From positions 604,270 through 668,269 of the forward strand of contig MKTS01000003.1 of NCBI GenBank assembly GCA_001898335.1: 64,000 nt of DNA. The letters run 5' to 3'. The notes under the pieces are model-generated. The model saw only the letters and a program-made list of their open reading frames with translations, searched no databases and was not told the DNA's origin. The position numbers and the translations under genes were made by a program. This document shows, piece after piece, positions 62,779 to 64,000 of this stretch. How positions within the stretch are numbered: position 1 is the stretch's first letter; the number at the start of each line of letters is the position of its first letter. The stretch comes from Mucilaginibacter sp. 44-25. GTDB lineage: Bacteria; Bacteroidota; Bacteroidia; Sphingobacteriales; Sphingobacteriaceae.

Positions 62779-63873
62779 ATGGACGATTTTATTGAAATTA
62801 CCCCATCCGGTTTTCGCCGTCCGCCGGTAGTTGAGGCCATACGCACACAGGCACGGCGCAGCAGTAAGCGCCTTCACCGGCACGGGCTGGACGAAAGCAT
62901 CTACCTCGACCCCGAAAAAACCGACTTGCTGCTGGTGAAAACCGCCGCCCAGTGGATGAAACAGGAGTACGGCAAACCCATGCCGCGTATGCTCCTGGGC
63001 GACCTGTGGATGGAGGGTGAACTATGCGTGCTGTTTGCCGATACCAACCTGGGCAAATCCATATTGGCGGTGCAGATAGGCAATAACCTGGCGCAGGGCG
63101 TGTGCACCGGCGACCTTAACAACCAGCTGCCGCCCCAAACCCATGTACTGTATGTTGATTTTGAGATGGGCAGCAAACAGTTCGAGAGCCGCTACTACCA
63201 CCCGCAATGGGGCAGCTACCCCTTCGGGAAAACTTTTTATAGGGCCGAGTTTAACCCCGCCGCCAATAATCCTGCTTTGTATGATGATTATGATACCTAC
63301 CTCGAGAATGCCCTCGAGAGCGCCATTACCCAAAGCAAGGCCAGGGTATTGATTATTGATAACCTTACCTACATGGCCACCGGTACCGAACGCGCCCGCG
63401 AGGCGCTGCCTTTAATGAAAAAGCTAAAGGCCATAAAAACCCGCCACAAGCTCAGCATGCTGGTACTGGCCCACACCCCCAAGCGCGATGCCGCCAAAGC
63501 CATTACCGTTAACGACCTGCAGGGGAGTAAAATGATCATCAACTTTTGCGACAGCGCCTTTGCCATTGGCAAAAGCTACACCCGGGCCGGTGCCCTGTAC
63601 CTAAAGCAAATTAAACAGCGCAGCACCACGGCCCGCTACGGTGCCGATAACGTTTGCCTTTGCCAGATTACCCGCGACCTGAACGACCTGCACTTTACCT
63701 TTACCGGCCACGCGCATGAGCGCAACCACCTGCAACGCCCCGACGCCCAAAGCAGCGACCACCTCAAACAACAAGCCCGCGAGCTGCGCCGCCAGGGCCA
63801 TAGCTACCGCCAAATCAGCAAAACCACCGGTATTGCCCTGAGCACCCTCGCCCGCTGGATAGGAGAGGAGTAG
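62779..63873 (+). CDS. RecA-fold (RepA-like) ATPase with C-terminal helix-turn-helix
   Basis: 364 residues. The ATPase core (about 65-300) has a Walker A variant ADTNLGKS with Lys93 and a Walker B ARVLIIDN. HVLYVDFEMGSKQFESRYY and MLVLAHTPKRD fit the AAA_25/RepA-helicase group of hexameric ATPases. The last 45 residues (ARELRRQGHSYRQISKTTGI, then ALSTLARWIGEE) form a resolvase-type helix-turn-helix. Such proteins are found in mobile or plasmid-derived regions. It is GC-rich (dense GCC and CCC codons) compared with its neighbours. Possibly a replication or regulation protein; cognate partners are not in the window. Confidence 0.78.
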   Translation: MDDFIEITPSGFRRPPVVEAIRTQARRSSKRLHRHGLDESIYLDPEKTDLLLVKTAAQWMKQEYGKPMPRMLLGDLWMEGELCVLFADTNLGKSILAVQIGNNLAQGVCTGDLNNQLPPQTHVLYVDFEMGSKQFESRYYHPQWGSYPFGKTFYRAEFNPAANNPALYDDYDTYLENALESAITQSKARVLIIDNLTYMATGTERAREALPLMKKLKAIKTRHKLSMLVLAHTPKRDAAKAITVNDLQGSKMIINFCDSAFAIGKSYTRAGALYLKQIKQRSTTARYGADNVCLCQITRDLNDLHFTFTGHAHERNHLQRPDAQSSDHLKQQARELRRQGHSYRQISKTTGIALSTLARWIGEE

Positions 63874-63881
63874 GTTTTTGG

Positions 63882-64000
63882 TGTGCAGATATGCGTTTTG
63901 ATGTGCAAATATGCAGATATTACGCGTTTCTGTCATACTGAGCGATAGCGAAGTATCTGATCGCCAACTTTTATAGCGTATAATAGATTCTTCGCTGTCG
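63882..64000. repeat. short direct repeat and truncated inverted repeat at the window end
   Basis: TGTGCAGATATGC (63882-63894) and TGTGCAAATATGC (63902-63914) lie 20 bases apart. Then an inverted repeat: CGATAGCGAAGTATCT (about 63943-63958) and its near-complement AGATTCTTCGCTGTCG at the very end (14 of 16 paired). It resembles the dispersed TGTCATnCTGAGCG..AGCGAAG repeat; the right arm continues beyond the window. Confidence 0.6.

Overview
The window looks like a chromosomal segment of a Bacteroidota bacterium, most likely family Sphingobacteriaceae and close to Mucilaginibacter or Pedobacter. The grounds are the gene families present (SprA, DUF4270, DUF4292, DUF4349, DUF4920, PdeM, a 938-residue CarB), the lack of clear Shine-Dalgarno sequences, and repeated TAnnTTTG promoter boxes, the -7 element of the Bacteroidota primary sigma factor. 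No rRNA, tRNA, CRISPR array or insertion sequence was seen. The genus is an inference.

Layout. 1-5750 (minus): glycan-degradation run of GH3, type-B carboxylesterase and an alpha-L-rhamnosidase-like GH78 cut by the window edge. 5897-10562: bacteriophytochrome histidine kinase, DUF1801 protein and a MACPF pore-former-like protein with three C-terminal repeats. 10563-14865 (minus): GH42 beta-galactosidase, CBS-domain protein, PdeM phosphoesterase, RlmN. 15007-28410 (plus): amidohydrolase, acylphosphatase, then flippase, dUTPase, TPR protein, DUF4292 lipoprotein, EnvC-like M23 protein, two TatA paralogues, GatA, MltD. 26114-36290 (plus): maeB-ruvA-sprA operon ending in the giant type IX secretion translocon gene. 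36352-45787: MazG, DUF4349 lipoprotein, ComB, GcvT, glycosyltransferase, RNase HII, DUF4920, an unusual membrane protein, CarB.

46047-49444 (minus) is the accessory-looking part: AT-rich, four exported or membrane proteins with no recognised family. The largest is a lipoprotein-like gene split by a one-base insertion and carrying a JAMM-like His-x-His...Ser-x-x-Asp motif. 49547-57397 is housekeeping again: PanD, GlmS, DUF4270, an N-terminal-only glycogen-synthase-like protein, PanC (divergent), OxyR, HIT, GreA. 57600-62503 has a hydroxyacid dehydrogenase, EcsC-like protein, RsmA, PdxA and DUF5009. The right end (62504-63873) holds a RecA-fold ATPase with a C-terminal helix-turn-helix, preceded by a cluster of CGGAACG repeats, then short repeats and an inverted repeat cut by the window end.

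The best candidates for something undescribed are the MACPF protein without a signal peptide, the JAMM-motif lipoprotein island, and the ATPase with its iteron-like repeats. Most other genes are ordinary core functions, several with instructive departures from the textbook protein (inactive-looking EnvC, CarB without its regulatory domain, half a glycogen synthase).
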